A stretch of 64,000 nucleotides of DNA from CAMDHY01 sp046156265 (GCF_046156265.1 NZ_JAWDIR010000022.1:124001-188000); one strand, 5' to 3'. Counted from the stretch's first letter, positions 16,249 through 24,092 are shown. Notes: generated from the sequence alone by a model not told the origin. Numbers and translations are program-made.

Positions 16249-16457
16249 TGGCGTCCGCCGTGGAAGCCGCCGAGGCGGCCGAGGCGCACGCCCGCTTCGG
16301 AGACGAGGCGATCCGTTTCGCCGACGGCTTCGAGCGAGTTGTGGACGCATTCGTCGACAAATGGCGCCGCGCCCCGTCCCGCTCCGAAACCCATCTGATC
16401 GTCCAGGCTCTTGTCGCGGCAATCGAGCCAAACGCGCCGACGACGCGGTTGCAGTGA
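16248..16457 (+). CDS. Unknown 69-aa alanine-rich protein
   Basis: Starts at ATG 16248 within the preceding stop (TGATG), indicating coupling. It is Ala/Glu-rich with FADGFERVVDAFVDKWRRAPSR in the middle; helical by composition. No family is recognised. It is placed between the coiled-coil protein and the jelly-roll-like protein. Confidence 0.5.
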   Translation: MASAVEAAEAAEAHARFGDEAIRFADGFERVVDAFVDKWRRAPSRSETHLIVQALVAAIEPNAPTTRLQ

Positions 16458-16470
16458 AAGGGACGCCCAT

Positions 16471-17175
16471 ATGCCCGTCATCGTTTCGCAAGGCGCGTCG
16501 TTCCGGAACTTTGGACTGCTCGCCCGCTCGCCGCAGCCTTCCGGATGCCTTGCCATCTGGGATCTGACGGGTGGCAATGCCGCCTCCGCCCGCAAGTCGC
16601 TGGTGGGCGACATCGAAGCCGCCGACATCGGCTCGCCGACCTGGCGCCGGCCGGGCGTCACCCTCGACGCCGACAACTCGCTCGGCACTTCGATCAGCGG
16701 CGGCATGGAGGAAATGACGCTGCTCGGCGTGTTCTTCCGCGATCCCTCGACCGCCTACCTGGGCAATCACAACGCTAGCGGCTATGGCGACTCGCTCGTC
16801 GAAACAACCGGGGGCGTGACGCGCTTCCGCTCCACTGAAGTCCTCGGCTTGGATGTTTTCACATTCACCCTCGATTTGGACAACCCGTGTCCGCAGGGCG
16901 CGCCGTTCTTCTTCGCCGCATCGTTCACGCTGTCGAGCGTGACGGCAACGGTCGGCTACCGCAGCAGGTTCTACACCAAGCGCGCGACCATCCACTCGAG
17001 AGGGCTATCCACTGCGAACCTGCGCATCGGCACCGGCAACCCCACCACGTTGACGGACAGCCCGTTCGTGGCGTGCGGCGCCGGTATCTGGGGCCGTGCG
17101 CTCAACGAGGGCGGGTTCCGGGCGGTCTATGAGTGGTTCAAGCACCGGCACGAGCGGCACGGGCTGCAATACTGA
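16471..17175 (+). CDS. Unknown structural-type protein, possible jelly-roll (LamG-like) fold
   Basis: 234 residues from ATG 16471. Rich in Gly, Ser, Thr and aromatic residues, with alternating beta-strand patterns (TLLGVFFRDPSTAYLG, DVFTFTLDLDNPCPQG, ATVGYRSRFYTKR). It ends in GIWGRALNEGGFRAVYEW, which resembles the closing strand and helix of concanavalin-A/LamG-type domains. Such proteins decorate virions or tails. No signal peptide. Given that no tail genes are present, a decoration or host-binding role is a guess. Confidence 0.55.
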   Translation: MPVIVSQGASFRNFGLLARSPQPSGCLAIWDLTGGNAASARKSLVGDIEAADIGSPTWRRPGVTLDADNSLGTSISGGMEEMTLLGVFFRDPSTAYLGNHNASGYGDSLVETTGGVTRFRSTEVLGLDVFTFTLDLDNPCPQGAPFFFAASFTLSSVTATVGYRSRFYTKRATIHSRGLSTANLRIGTGNPTTLTDSPFVACGAGIWGRALNEGGFRAVYEWFKHRHERHGLQY

Positions 17176-17471
17176 TGGCCGACACCGTCCACATCCGGAA
17201 CCTGCAGGCGATCCGCGCCCGCCTCGTCGATAGGCGTCGCGAGATCGCAGCAGCCGACGCAGCGAGCGTGGCCAACGGCTATGGCGCGGGAAACGTCGCT
17301 CTGATTGCCGACATACAGGCGCAGATCGCGGCGATCGACTGCACCATCAAGGATGAGCAGAGCACTGGTGGGGCTAGTTCTTCATACCTTTTATGGTCTC
17401 GACCTTCCCTAGAGCCGTATTTAGCAACTCGACCAATCCGCTGGATTGGACGTTTGTCAGAACAATTGTAG
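17175..17471 (+). CDS. Small unknown protein, C-terminus probably replaced by inserted DNA
   Basis: ATG 17175 overlaps the preceding TGA. The first ~65 residues (HIRNLQAIRARLVDRRREIA ... LIADIQAQIAAIDCTIKDEQ) form an amphipathic helical pair typical of small phage proteins. From about codon 67 the frame enters AT-richer DNA that is the 3' part of the opposite-strand gene, and the last ~30 residues look random. The simplest reading is that an insertion carrying the minus-strand gene cut off the original C-terminus. Confidence 0.5.
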   Translation: MADTVHIRNLQAIRARLVDRRREIAAADAASVANGYGAGNVALIADIQAQIAAIDCTIKDEQSTGGASSSYLLWSRPSLEPYLATRPIRWIGRLSEQL

Positions 17472-17754
17472 ACACCTCACCACCTAGAAAAGCAATATCG
17501 AGCAGAACAGACCCTTCACCATCGACAGACACGTCAATATCTTTTATCCTCAGGGCAGCGACGGACCCTTCTTTGTCTTCTGCAATTCGAACTGACTTCT
17601 CGAGGTCCGGAATTGCACTGGCAAGCGCAGCTGATGGCAAAGATATCAGGGAGACGCGTCTATCTGGCGCCTCAAGCTCAATCCCTATTCGGCGACCTTC
17701 CTGGAGGATCGTCACACCACTAATTCGGCGATATCGCACGAAGTCTTCTGACAT
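17374..17754 (-). CDS. Unknown 126-aa cargo protein in AT-richer DNA
   Basis: Reads leftward from ATG 17754, with a purine-rich GGGGGG just upstream; an in-frame GTG lies at 17760. The base composition is clearly less GC-rich than everything around it, and codon use differs. The protein alternates short strands (GVTILQEGRRIGIELEA, SVLLDIAFLGGEVSTIVL) like a small beta-sandwich. No family is recognised. Orientation against the operon and odd composition suggest a recently acquired moron, for example an immunity or host-modifying gene. Confidence 0.6.
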   Translation of the reverse strand: MSEDFVRYRRISGVTILQEGRRIGIELEAPDRRVSLISLPSAALASAIPDLEKSVRIAEDKEGSVAALRIKDIDVSVDGEGSVLLDIAFLGGEVSTIVLTNVQSSGLVELLNTALGKVETIKGMKN

Positions 17755-17784
17755 TGTCACCCCCCACAGTTCAACGCAGGCGTC

Positions 17785-17988
17785 CTAACGTTCGAGGTAT
17801 CCTCTCCCCCGCAGCCATTCGACCACGATCCGCCGGATCATCTCCGACCGGCTCGGTGCGTCCGGCTCGGCCGCTGCAGCCGCGTCCAGCGCGGACGTGA
17901 CAGCTTCCGGCGAGCGGAAGCCGACGATGGGATCCTTCCCGGTGGCCGGGCGGCCGCGCTTTTTAGGTGCAACAGATATTGACGTCAT
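17785..17988 (-). CDS. Ribbon-helix-helix-type DNA-binding protein
   Basis: 67 residues. A basic KKRGRPATGKDP arm precedes VGFRSPEAVTSALDAAAA and SRSEMIRRIVVEWLRGRG, the strand-helix-helix pattern of CopG/Arc repressors. ATG at 17988 lies only ten bases after a TATAAC box on the same strand, so its mRNA may be leaderless. It is divergent from the Tat-signal gene and lies upstream of the AT-rich cargo gene. It is a likely repressor of one or both, or of the element. Confidence 0.68.
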   Translation of the reverse strand: MTSISVAPKKRGRPATGKDPIVGFRSPEAVTSALDAAAAAEPDAPSRSEMIRRIVVEWLRGRGYLER

Positions 17989-17997
17989 GGGTTAAGG

Positions 17998-18026
17998 GTT
18001 ATACAGAAAATGCAGGCCGGAGGAAA
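17998..18026 (-). promoter_or_regulatory. Putative promoter of the ribbon-helix-helix gene
   Basis: On the minus strand, TATAAC (18003-17998) sits 17 bp after a weak TTTCCT (18026-18021). Its distance to the ATG implies a leaderless or very short leader. Confidence 0.35.
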
Positions 18027-18071
18027 GCGCCAACTTCCACTCCGGCCCTAACCCCAGGCACGGAGAGACCC

Positions 18072-18449
18072 ATGCCCACGGCTATCCAGACGACTACCAC
18101 ATCCCGCCGAGCGTTCCTCGCCGGCATGGCGGCCGCGGCCGCCCCCGTCGCCACGCTGCCGGCGGGCGCGAGCGGGGCGGGTTCCCACTTCCGCAGCGCT
18201 GTGGAGCGCTACCGGCAGGCGCTCGCCGAGCTCAACGCAAGCACACTGGAAGAGGACGCTTTCGACGCCGCGATGACGTCGATCATCGATCCGCTGGAGG
18301 AGGCGATGAGCACAATCGACCTCGCGTCACCCTCCGATGCGGTTCTGGCGATGGACCTCGCCCGGGAGCGGTGGAACCCGCTCAGCCAGGACAACGAAAA
18401 CGCGTTGTTGGAGCGCGTCCACGAGTACCTTCGGAGGGCTGCAGCATGA
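18072..18449 (+). CDS. Small protein with twin-arginine-like signal
   Basis: 125 residues from ATG 18072, with GGAGAG upstream. The N-terminus TTTSRRAFLAGMAAAAAPVA is a twin-arginine (SRRAFLAG) signal followed by an Ala-rich hydrophobic stretch. The mature part is helical and acidic, without Cys or recognised domain. Its stop overlaps the next start as ATGA. An exported protein in a phage-like element is noteworthy; its role is unknown. Confidence 0.6.
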   Translation: MPTAIQTTTTSRRAFLAGMAAAAAPVATLPAGASGAGSHFRSAVERYRQALAELNASTLEEDAFDAAMTSIIDPLEEAMSTIDLASPSDAVLAMDLARERWNPLSQDNENALLERVHEYLRRAAA

Positions 18450-18697
18450 AGTGGTCAGAACCTCACCCGCACGAACTACTCCGCCGAGCCGAGCACTTCG
18501 TGACCGTCGTCTTCCTCACGACCTGTTCAAGCGAGCGGGGCGAACTCGACGGCCACGAACTGGAAGCCATCAACACCGTGCTCGGCGAGGGCATGATGAT
18601 GCTTCGTCGCGCGAATGATGCAATCGAGAAGGCGGACCGCGATCGGCACCCCGTTGACGCTGCCGACGAGCGACGGGTGCCGCGCGATGCCGCATAG
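18446..18697 (+). CDS. Unknown 83-aa protein
   Basis: ATG 18446 overlaps the preceding TGA (ATGA) and has GGAGG at 18433-18437, so it is well supported as translated. Helical and charged (HELLRRAEHFVTVVFL, HELEAINTVLGEGMMML). No family is recognised. Confidence 0.55.
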   Translation: MKWSEPHPHELLRRAEHFVTVVFLTTCSSERGELDGHELEAINTVLGEGMMMLRRANDAIEKADRDRHPVDAADERRVPRDAA

Positions 18698-18830
18698 CGT
18701 TCCCACGGTCCGCCCGCGTCGCCGCGACGGCTGGCGGCAGCTCCGCCGGGCGGCTGCCGAGACGATCCGCATGTGGCTCGCTCGCAAGCTGATCAGCCTC
18801 GCGACGTGGGTGCTACCTCGTCGGCAGTGA
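18687..18830 (+). CDS. Possible 47-aa basic protein
   Basis: ATG 18687 overlaps the end of the preceding gene by eleven bases. Very Arg-rich, with an amphipathic helix ETIRMWLARKLISLATWVL at the C-terminus. No clear Shine-Dalgarno. It may be a small membrane-binding peptide or not a gene. Confidence 0.35.
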   Translation: MPHSVPTVRPRRRDGWRQLRRAAAETIRMWLARKLISLATWVLPRRQ

Positions 18831-18917
18831 GATCGGCGAGACGCGAAAGGTGGGCAATCTGCCCAAGTTTCCCGCGGAGAGGGTTTCGACACAGGTTGTG
18901 GCAAAACCGAGATTGGG

Positions 18918-18943
18918 GGGCGGTCCGCGAGGGCCGCCCTTTT
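18918..18943 (+). terminator. Rho-independent terminator before integrase
   Basis: The stem GGGCGGTCC / GGGCCGCCC (one T-G wobble) with loop GCGA is followed by TTTT at 18940-18943. It separates the element's long operon from the integrase promoter. Confidence 0.75.
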
Positions 18944-18945
18944 CG

Positions 18946-18974
18946 TTGACTGGCGGATCGCGCGCGACATACTG
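18946..18974 (+). promoter_or_regulatory. Integrase promoter
   Basis: TTGACT (18946-18951) and CATACT (18968-18973) or ATACTG, spaced 16-17 bp, lie directly after the terminator and about 27 bp before the integrase ATG. Confidence 0.6.
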
Positions 18975-19000
18975 CCGAACCGGAAACGAGGGCGCGACCG

Positions 19001-20230
19001 ATGGCCGTCCGCAAGCGCCAATGGAAGACCAGCAAGGGCGAGGCGCGCGAGGCGTGGACGGTCGACTATGTCGACCAGCACGGCGCCCGGCACATCAAGA
19101 CCTTCGATCGGAAGAAGGACGCGGACCGCTACCACGCCGCTGTCAACGTCGAGGTGATGGAAGGCGTTCACGCGCACGAGCGCGGCAGCATCACCGTGAA
19201 GGCGGCAGGGGAGGCGTGGTTGGAGGCGGCGGCCGCGAACGGGCTCGAGGCGGCGACGCTTGCGCAGTACCGCCAGCATCTGCGGCTCCACATCGAGCCG
19301 TACCTCGGCGCCGTGCTTCTGGCGAACATCACGCCCGCGACGGTGCGCAAGCTCGAGGATGACTTGAAGCTCGGCACGCCCCCGCCTGGCGCCGAGACTG
19401 GCAAGCCGCGCTCGCCCGCTTTGACGCGCAAGGTGATGGTCAGCCTATCGTCGATCGTCGCCGACGCTCAGGAGCGCGGCAAGGTCGCCCGCAACGTCGT
19501 GCGGGAGGTGCGAGCCCGGCGGACCCGTGGCGCCGACAGCCGCTCGGAGAGGCGCCAGCGCGGCCGATTGAAGGTCGGGACCGACATTCCCGCCCCGGCG
19601 GAGATCAGAGCGATTGTGGAACACCTGGAGGGCCGCTGGCGCCCGCTCATTCTGGCGGCCGTCTTCACCGGCCTGCGAGCGTCAGAGCTTCGCGGCCTGA
19701 CGTGGCGCGACGTGGATCTGGACGCCGCGGAATTGCACGTCCGCCAGCGCGCGGACCGCTTCAACAGCATCGGCAAGCCGAAGTCAGACGCGGGCAACCG
19801 AACGATCCCCCTCCCCCCGATCCTCGTCAACGCGCTCCGCCAATGGCGACTGATCTGCCCTCGCCGCGACGGCGCGCTCGAGCTCGTCTTCCCCAACGGT
19901 CGCGGCAAGGTGGAGTCGCTGGCAAACATCATCAACCGCGGCTTGATCCCCCCACAGATCGCCGCGGGCATCGTCGAGAAGCGGACGGACACCGAGGGCC
20001 GGCCGGTGGTGGCGGCGCGGTACACCGGGATGCACGCCTTGCGGCACTTCTATGCCTCGTGGTGCATCAATCCGCGGTCCGCCGGCGGCTTGGAGCTCCC
20101 GCCGAAAGTCGTTCAGGACCGGCTCGGCCATTCGTCGATCGCCTTGACGATGAACGTCTATGCGCACCTGTTCCCGCGCGGCGACGACGCCGGGGAACTG
20201 GCCGCAGCCGAGCGAGCGCTTCTAGGCTGA
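19001..20230 (+). CDS. Tyrosine recombinase (site-specific integrase)
   Basis: 409 residues. An N-terminal arm-binding strand region (WTVDYVDQHGARHIKTF) and SAM-like core-binding domain (~65-125) are followed by a catalytic domain with R226 (TGLRASEL), a probable Lys at 259/261, H345-x-x-R348 (HALRHFYASW), H377 (LGHSSI) and nucleophile Y387 (MNVYAHL). All catalytic residues are present, so it should be active. It ends 54 bp before attR and has its own promoter. It integrates at the tRNA-Phe 3' end. The ACGCGACA repeats near both att sites are its likely arm sites. Confidence 0.95.
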   Translation: MAVRKRQWKTSKGEAREAWTVDYVDQHGARHIKTFDRKKDADRYHAAVNVEVMEGVHAHERGSITVKAAGEAWLEAAAANGLEAATLAQYRQHLRLHIEPYLGAVLLANITPATVRKLEDDLKLGTPPPGAETGKPRSPALTRKVMVSLSSIVADAQERGKVARNVVREVRARRTRGADSRSERRQRGRLKVGTDIPAPAEIRAIVEHLEGRWRPLILAAVFTGLRASELRGLTWRDVDLDAAELHVRQRADRFNSIGKPKSDAGNRTIPLPPILVNALRQWRLICPRRDGALELVFPNGRGKVESLANIINRGLIPPQIAAGIVEKRTDTEGRPVVAARYTGMHALRHFYASWCINPRSAGGLELPPKVVQDRLGHSSIALTMNVYAHLFPRGDDAGELAAAERALLG

Positions 20231-20251
20231 CGCGACACAAACGCGACATGG
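20230..20251. repeat. ACGCGACAC/T pair near attR
   Basis: ACGCGACACAA followed by ACGCGACATGG, overlapping the last base of the integrase gene. They match the words next to attL and are candidate arm-type sites. Confidence 0.5.
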
Positions 20252-20284
20252 CGGCGAAACACTGAGTGATTTCAGCCTTCAACG

Positions 20285-20335
20285 GCGGATTGAAAATCCG
20301 CGTGTCGGTGGTTCGAATCCGCCCCTGGGCACCAT
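20285..20335 (+). repeat. attR: 51-bp copy of tRNA-Phe 3' half
   Basis: Exact copy of 10277-10327. It lacks the 5' half of the tRNA, so it is not a functional tRNA gene; it marks the right border of the element. The following ~260 bp to 20597 hold no recognisable gene. Confidence 0.93.
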
Positions 20336-20597
20336 TTCCCCCTCCGCACCCGTCCATCAGCGCCAAGAACACCAGGAAAGTCCTGCGTTTCCGTCGCTTG
20401 GGCGTCAACCTGCGTCCGTCAGGGCTGTCGGCATTCAGCGAATCTGTTGGCCCGTCGTTGGCACGCGCCGATGCCGACAGACCGCGATGCCCTTTGGTCG
20501 AGAGCGCGGCGATCTTTGGCACCGATGGTCCTGGACGTTGGCACCCGTTGCCGGCCTCTTCGGCGTCAGATCGGAGGCCTCGATCGTCGCGGCGCTG

Positions 20598-21326
20598 CTA
20601 GGCCACCGACGCTCCCGCGGGTGCCGCCGCGCGCGCTGCGAGCCAGTCCTTCCACTTCACCGTCGGCTGGTCGAGCCAGTCTTCGGCGTAGTAGTCGGCG
20701 AGCGGGCCGAGGGCGTCGAAGGTGCGGCGCAGGTCCTCGACGGCGTCGCCGCCGTCCGCCGGGCCGGGGTTCGCCATGTCGATGCGGATGTCGAGCAGCG
20801 GCCGGGCGAAGCGCTCGGAGGCGACGAGGAGCCCCGCCGACATCTGCCCGACCACCTCGCCGCCGGCCTCGTAGCCGGCCTCGATGGCGCGCACCAGGCG
20901 CTCGGCGAAGGGCACACCGGCGGTGCTGTCGAAGCTCGCGTGGATCGCCTCGACGACGCCGCGATCCTTGAGGCCGTTGCCCATGGCGACGAAGCCGTCG
21001 CCGGTCTTGTGGCCGGTATAGGCGGCGCCGTGGCCGGGGCTGTGCACGCCGACGCTGCCGTCCGCCATGACGATGCCGATCTGGCGATAGTCGAAGTGCG
21101 GGTCATAGGTCTTCAGCATCGCGAGGATCTGATCGGGCGACAGGCCGTTGTCGGCGAGGTCGAGCCCGATGTGCGCGAGGCGCCAGTTCGAGTGGCATTG
21201 CGAGGAGATCGCCGCGACGCCCGGGCGGACGTGGGGACAGCGCGAGGCGACGCCGAGCGGGCTGGTGGCGAGGCAGATGCCGAGATCGCGGGTCTCGGGG
21301 CAACGGGCGACAAGGCTGAAGGTCAT
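20598..21326 (-). CDS. DUF1028 family protein, copy A
   Basis: 242 residues with the DUF1028 layout: MTFSLVARCPETRDLGICLATS at the start, ATSPLGVASRCP then SSQCHSNW, GIVMADGSVGVHSPG and a FVAMGNGLKDRGVVEAI segment. Known: DUF1028 proteins resemble Ntn-hydrolases in fold and often lie in amino-acid and amide catabolic clusters; the activity is not established. A distinctive C-terminal region (KWKDWLAARAA) extends past the core. Last gene of a three-gene leftward operon, overlapping copy B by four bases. Contains Cys residues absent from copy B. Confidence 0.85.
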   Translation of the reverse strand: MTFSLVARCPETRDLGICLATSPLGVASRCPHVRPGVAAISSQCHSNWRLAHIGLDLADNGLSPDQILAMLKTYDPHFDYRQIGIVMADGSVGVHSPGHGAAYTGHKTGDGFVAMGNGLKDRGVVEAIHASFDSTAGVPFAERLVRAIEAGYEAGGEVVGQMSAGLLVASERFARPLLDIRIDMANPGPADGGDAVEDLRRTFDALGPLADYYAEDWLDQPTVKWKDWLAARAAAPAGASVA

Positions 21327-22099
21327 TCCTGCGTCTCCAGGAAGGGGGGGACACCATCGTCAGGACCGGAGGCCGGGACGAGGCCGGGCTCCGGCGCCAT
21401 CGAACGGCGCTCGTAGGTCTCGACGAGCGGCACGTAGGTCTTGAACACGCGGTCGAGATCGGCGACCGCGTCGCCTCCCGCATTCGGCGGGGCGCGGGCG
21501 AGGTCGACGCGCAGGTCGATCTGCACGAGGTCGCTCGGCGCCCGCACGAGCAGCGCACTCGACACCGCGCCCTGGCGGACGCCGCGGATGACGTTGACCG
21601 CCGCACCCTGCTTCAGGGCCACGAGCAACCGCTCCGCCATCGGCAGCCTGTCATGACGCGCATAGGCGGCCGACATCGCTTGAAGCGGCGCCTCGTCGGC
21701 GAGGCCGTTGCCGAGGCTGACCGCGTCGCCCTCGACACGGTGCCCGGCCCAGCTCTGGTTCATGACGCCGGTGTGGGCCTGGATGTCGCCGTCCTCGGCG
21801 ACGATGGCGATCTGGCGGAAGTCGACCCAGCGGTCGTGGCGGCGCAGCGCCACCATCACCTCTTCGGCGGCGAGGCCGCGGCGGAGAAGATCGATCGCCA
21901 GCGGGCCGAGCTTGAGGTTGGTGAAGCCCTGGCTGGTGATGACGGCCTTGCCGACCGAAATGAGCGGGCATCGGGCGCCGATGGCGATGGAACTCGCCGC
22001 GATGGCGATGCCGAGCCGGCCGCTGTCGCGCTCGCGCGCCAGGATGCTGATCGTCCAGCCGCCGTCCGGAGACGGCCAGCGGTCATGGGTGTCGCTCAT
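21323..22099 (-). CDS. DUF1028 family protein, copy B
   Basis: 258 residues. The same architecture as the neighbouring gene with ~20 extra N-terminal residues: TISILARERDSGRLGIAIAASS, GKAVITSQGFTNLKLG, IAIVAEDGDIQAHTG and VSLGNGLADEAPLQAM. The two copies are diverged well beyond a recent duplication and could form a heteromer. The start overlaps the regulator's stop (22096-22099). Probably a hydrolase for a substrate imported by the adjacent ABC system; this is inferred from divergent arrangement only. Confidence 0.85.
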   Translation of the reverse strand: MSDTHDRWPSPDGGWTISILARERDSGRLGIAIAASSIAIGARCPLISVGKAVITSQGFTNLKLGPLAIDLLRRGLAAEEVMVALRRHDRWVDFRQIAIVAEDGDIQAHTGVMNQSWAGHRVEGDAVSLGNGLADEAPLQAMSAAYARHDRLPMAERLLVALKQGAAVNVIRGVRQGAVSSALLVRAPSDLVQIDLRVDLARAPPNAGGDAVADLDRVFKTYVPLVETYERRSMAPEPGLVPASGPDDGVPPFLETQE

Positions 22100-22656
22100 G
22101 CTGCCCGCTCCGGCCCGCTGTCGTCGTCGCGCGGCCCGCCATCCATGGCGACAAAGGTGGCGACGATCTCGTCCGCGACCCGGCGGATCGCCTGCTCGAG
22201 GTGGCGCTGCGCGGTCGCATTCGACAGCGCCGGCACCTCGATCACGATGGTGCGGCCGCCCTCGGAGGCGGACGGCCCGAGGATCTCCGGGCCGCGCTCG
22301 GGGTGCGCCTCGATGTAGGCGTCGAGGAACATCCGGCGCTCGTCGGGATCGAGGCGCGCGAGCTCGACGATCCGCAGCACGTGCTGGGCCGGTATCGCGA
22401 GATCGTAGGCCGGGCTGGTGATCTGCGTGACGAAGGAGCGGGTGTTGCCGAGCGCCTCGGCGATCACCTGACGGCTGCCGGAGCCGCGCCGCTTCAGGAA
22501 GGTCTGCAGCAGCAGCTTGTAGCGGCGCACCGGCATCAGGTCGTCGAACAGCTCGAACTCGCGCGGTCCGGTTTCGCGGGCGCGCCGCGCCTCCCGAACG
22601 GAGGGCCGCGCCTCGCGCGCGGGGGAAGGAGGTGTCTTGCTCATGGCAGTGCTCAT
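22096..22656 (-). CDS. HTH-type transcriptional regulator
   Basis: About 186 residues from ATG 22656 (ATG 22644 also possible; neither has a strong Shine-Dalgarno). After a charged N-terminus, residues ~40-120 read as an XRE-like helix-turn-helix (FLKRRGSGSRQVIAEALGN, then RSFVTQITSPAYDLAIPAQH), followed by a helix DPDERRMFLDAYIEAHPER. The C-terminal ~60 residues (TIVIEVPALSNATAQRHLEQAI) may sense ligand or dimerise. It is coupled to the DUF1028 genes and divergent from the Liv-type operon, with the palindrome at 22859-22873 between them, so it probably controls both. Confidence 0.7.
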   Translation of the reverse strand: MSTAMSKTPPSPAREARPSVREARRARETGPREFELFDDLMPVRRYKLLLQTFLKRRGSGSRQVIAEALGNTRSFVTQITSPAYDLAIPAQHVLRIVELARLDPDERRMFLDAYIEAHPERGPEILGPSASEGGRTIVIEVPALSNATAQRHLEQAIRRVADEIVATFVAMDGGPRDDDSGPERAA

Positions 22657-22858
22657 TGAACGGTTTTCGGCGGACGGCGCAACCGGGAGAAGTTTAGCAG
22701 ATGGGATCGTGCTGCCAAGGGATCGGGCAAAACCTGCATCGGGTGCGGGAGCAGCCCCGGCGGAAAGCCGCACCGAACCCGTCTCAAGTCGCCGTAAACG
22801 ATTGACTCCAGCCGCTTTCCGGATGGCCACTCGCAGCAGAAGCCCATGCGCTCGCCAC

Positions 22859-22873
22859 GCTCAAAAAATGAGC
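22859..22873. promoter_or_regulatory. Inverted repeat in ABC operon promoter region
   Basis: GCTCA-AAAAA-TGAGC lies in an AT-rich island (22858-22912) that is unlike the surrounding GC-rich DNA and precedes the binding-protein gene. Likely operator; no clear -35/-10 pair was chosen. The rest of 22657-22958 shows no gene. Confidence 0.4.
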
Positions 22874-22958
22874 TTCACAAGATTTGTTTATCAGCTTAAC
22901 TTTTTTCAGCCCTTGGGAGGGCGTGGGCCGCCAGGCTCCGTGTGATGGGGAGATTCGG

Positions 22959-24092
22959 ATGACGCACAGCAGACGAAGCATTCTCGCAGGGGTCGGCGCC
23001 GCGGTGCTGGCATCCACCCTCGGCCCGCTGCCGGCCTTCGCGGCCGACCCGCTCGTGATCGGCGTGTTCGGGCCGATGACCGGCGAGCGCTCGGCGCTCG
23101 GCCTGCGCTTCCGGGAAGCGGTGGAGATGTTCATCGACGAGAAGAACGCCGCCGGCGGCATTGCCGGCCGGCCGCTCGAGGCGCTGATCGAGGACAGCCG
23201 CGGCGTGCCGCGCGAGGCGGCGAACATCGCCCAGAAATTCGCCGACAACCCGGATCTGCTGGTGGTGATCGGCGGCCAGACGTCGACGGAATCAATGGCG
23301 GCGGGCCCGATCCTGGCCGAGGCGCACATTCCGCAGATCGCGCCCACCGCCGGCCACCCAGACTATGTGAAGATCAGCCCCTACCAGTTCCGCACGACGC
23401 CGACGCATCCCTCGATGGTCGAGCCGCACGTGAAGATGCTGGTCGACCGGTTGGGAATGACGAAGATCGCCATCGTCTACTTCAAGGACGACTGGGGCCT
23501 CATCACCAACGAGATGGTGTCGAAGCGCCTGAAGGAAATGGGCATCGACGTGGTGCTGTCGGAGGCGATGATCCCGGAGACGCGCGACTTCCGCCCGCTG
23601 ATCACCAAGATCAAGGCGTCGGGCGCCGATGGCGTCTTCCTCGCCAGCCACTATGCCGAGTCGGCCCTGTTCATGCAGCAGCTCCGGCAGGCGGATCCGG
23701 CGCTGAAGGTGGCCGCGACCGATACGCTCAACGATCCGAAGTTCATCGAACTCGCCGGCCCGGCGTCCGAAGGGGTCGTCATGCCGACGCCGTTCCAGCC
23801 GCTGGCGCCGCAGGCCAAGGCCTTCACGGAGGCCTACGAGAAGCGCTTCGGCAAGCTGCCGAACTACTACTCGGCCTTCACCTATGACGCGATGCTGATC
23901 GCCACATCGGCGATGGAGGCGCTGGCGGCCAAGGGCGAGCCGATCACGCGCGACGCGCTGCGCGCCCAGATCGCCGACGGCCCGGCGATCGAGGGGGTCA
24001 GCGGCACCCTGAAATACCAGGGCAGCGGCGACCTCGGCCCCCGCGAGGTCAACTACATCATCGTCAAGGACGGCGCCTACGCACCGTACTGA
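22959..24092 (+). CDS. Liv-type ABC transporter periplasmic binding protein 1
   Basis: 377 residues from ATG 22959, with GGGGAG upstream. The N-terminal SRRSILAGVGAAVLASTLG stretch ending in AFA is an export signal with a twin-arginine-like start. The mature part is a type I periplasmic binding protein (Peripla_BP_6): IGVFGPMTGERSALGLRFREA near residue 35 and an IGGQTSTESMAAGPI loop near 105. It captures amino acids, amides or related small ligands for the fused permease and ATPase downstream. A hairpin follows the stop and probably raises its level over the other subunits. Confidence 0.9.
   Translation: MTHSRRSILAGVGAAVLASTLGPLPAFAADPLVIGVFGPMTGERSALGLRFREAVEMFIDEKNAAGGIAGRPLEALIEDSRGVPREAANIAQKFADNPDLLVVIGGQTSTESMAAGPILAEAHIPQIAPTAGHPDYVKISPYQFRTTPTHPSMVEPHVKMLVDRLGMTKIAIVYFKDDWGLITNEMVSKRLKEMGIDVVLSEAMIPETRDFRPLITKIKASGADGVFLASHYAESALFMQQLRQADPALKVAATDTLNDPKFIELAGPASEGVVMPTPFQPLAPQAKAFTEAYEKRFGKLPNYYSAFTYDAMLIATSAMEALAAKGEPITRDALRAQIADGPAIEGVSGTLKYQGSGDLGPREVNYIIVKDGAYAPY

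Larger units (their letters stand above)
10277..20335. mobile_element. ~10-kb tRNA-Phe-integrated element with integrase, replication genes and a lone capsid gene
   Basis: Bounded by 51-bp exact repeats of the tRNA 3' half. From left to right it holds a MerR-like unknown, an excisionase-like HTH, a primase zinc-finger-like protein, a TOPRIM-DUF3987 protein, small unknowns, an HK97-type capsid protein, more unknowns, two minus-strand genes in the middle and a tyrosine integrase next to the right att. No portal, terminase, maturation protease, tail or lysis gene is present, and no conjugation genes. The content fits a phage satellite or capsid-carrying island rather than a self-sufficient phage. 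All core frames are open, so it is not visibly decayed. Confidence 0.88.

Noticed and set aside
20285..20335. Second tRNA-Phe gene
   Set aside because: Only the 3' half from the anticodon stem is present; no D-arm or 5' acceptor strand. It is attR.
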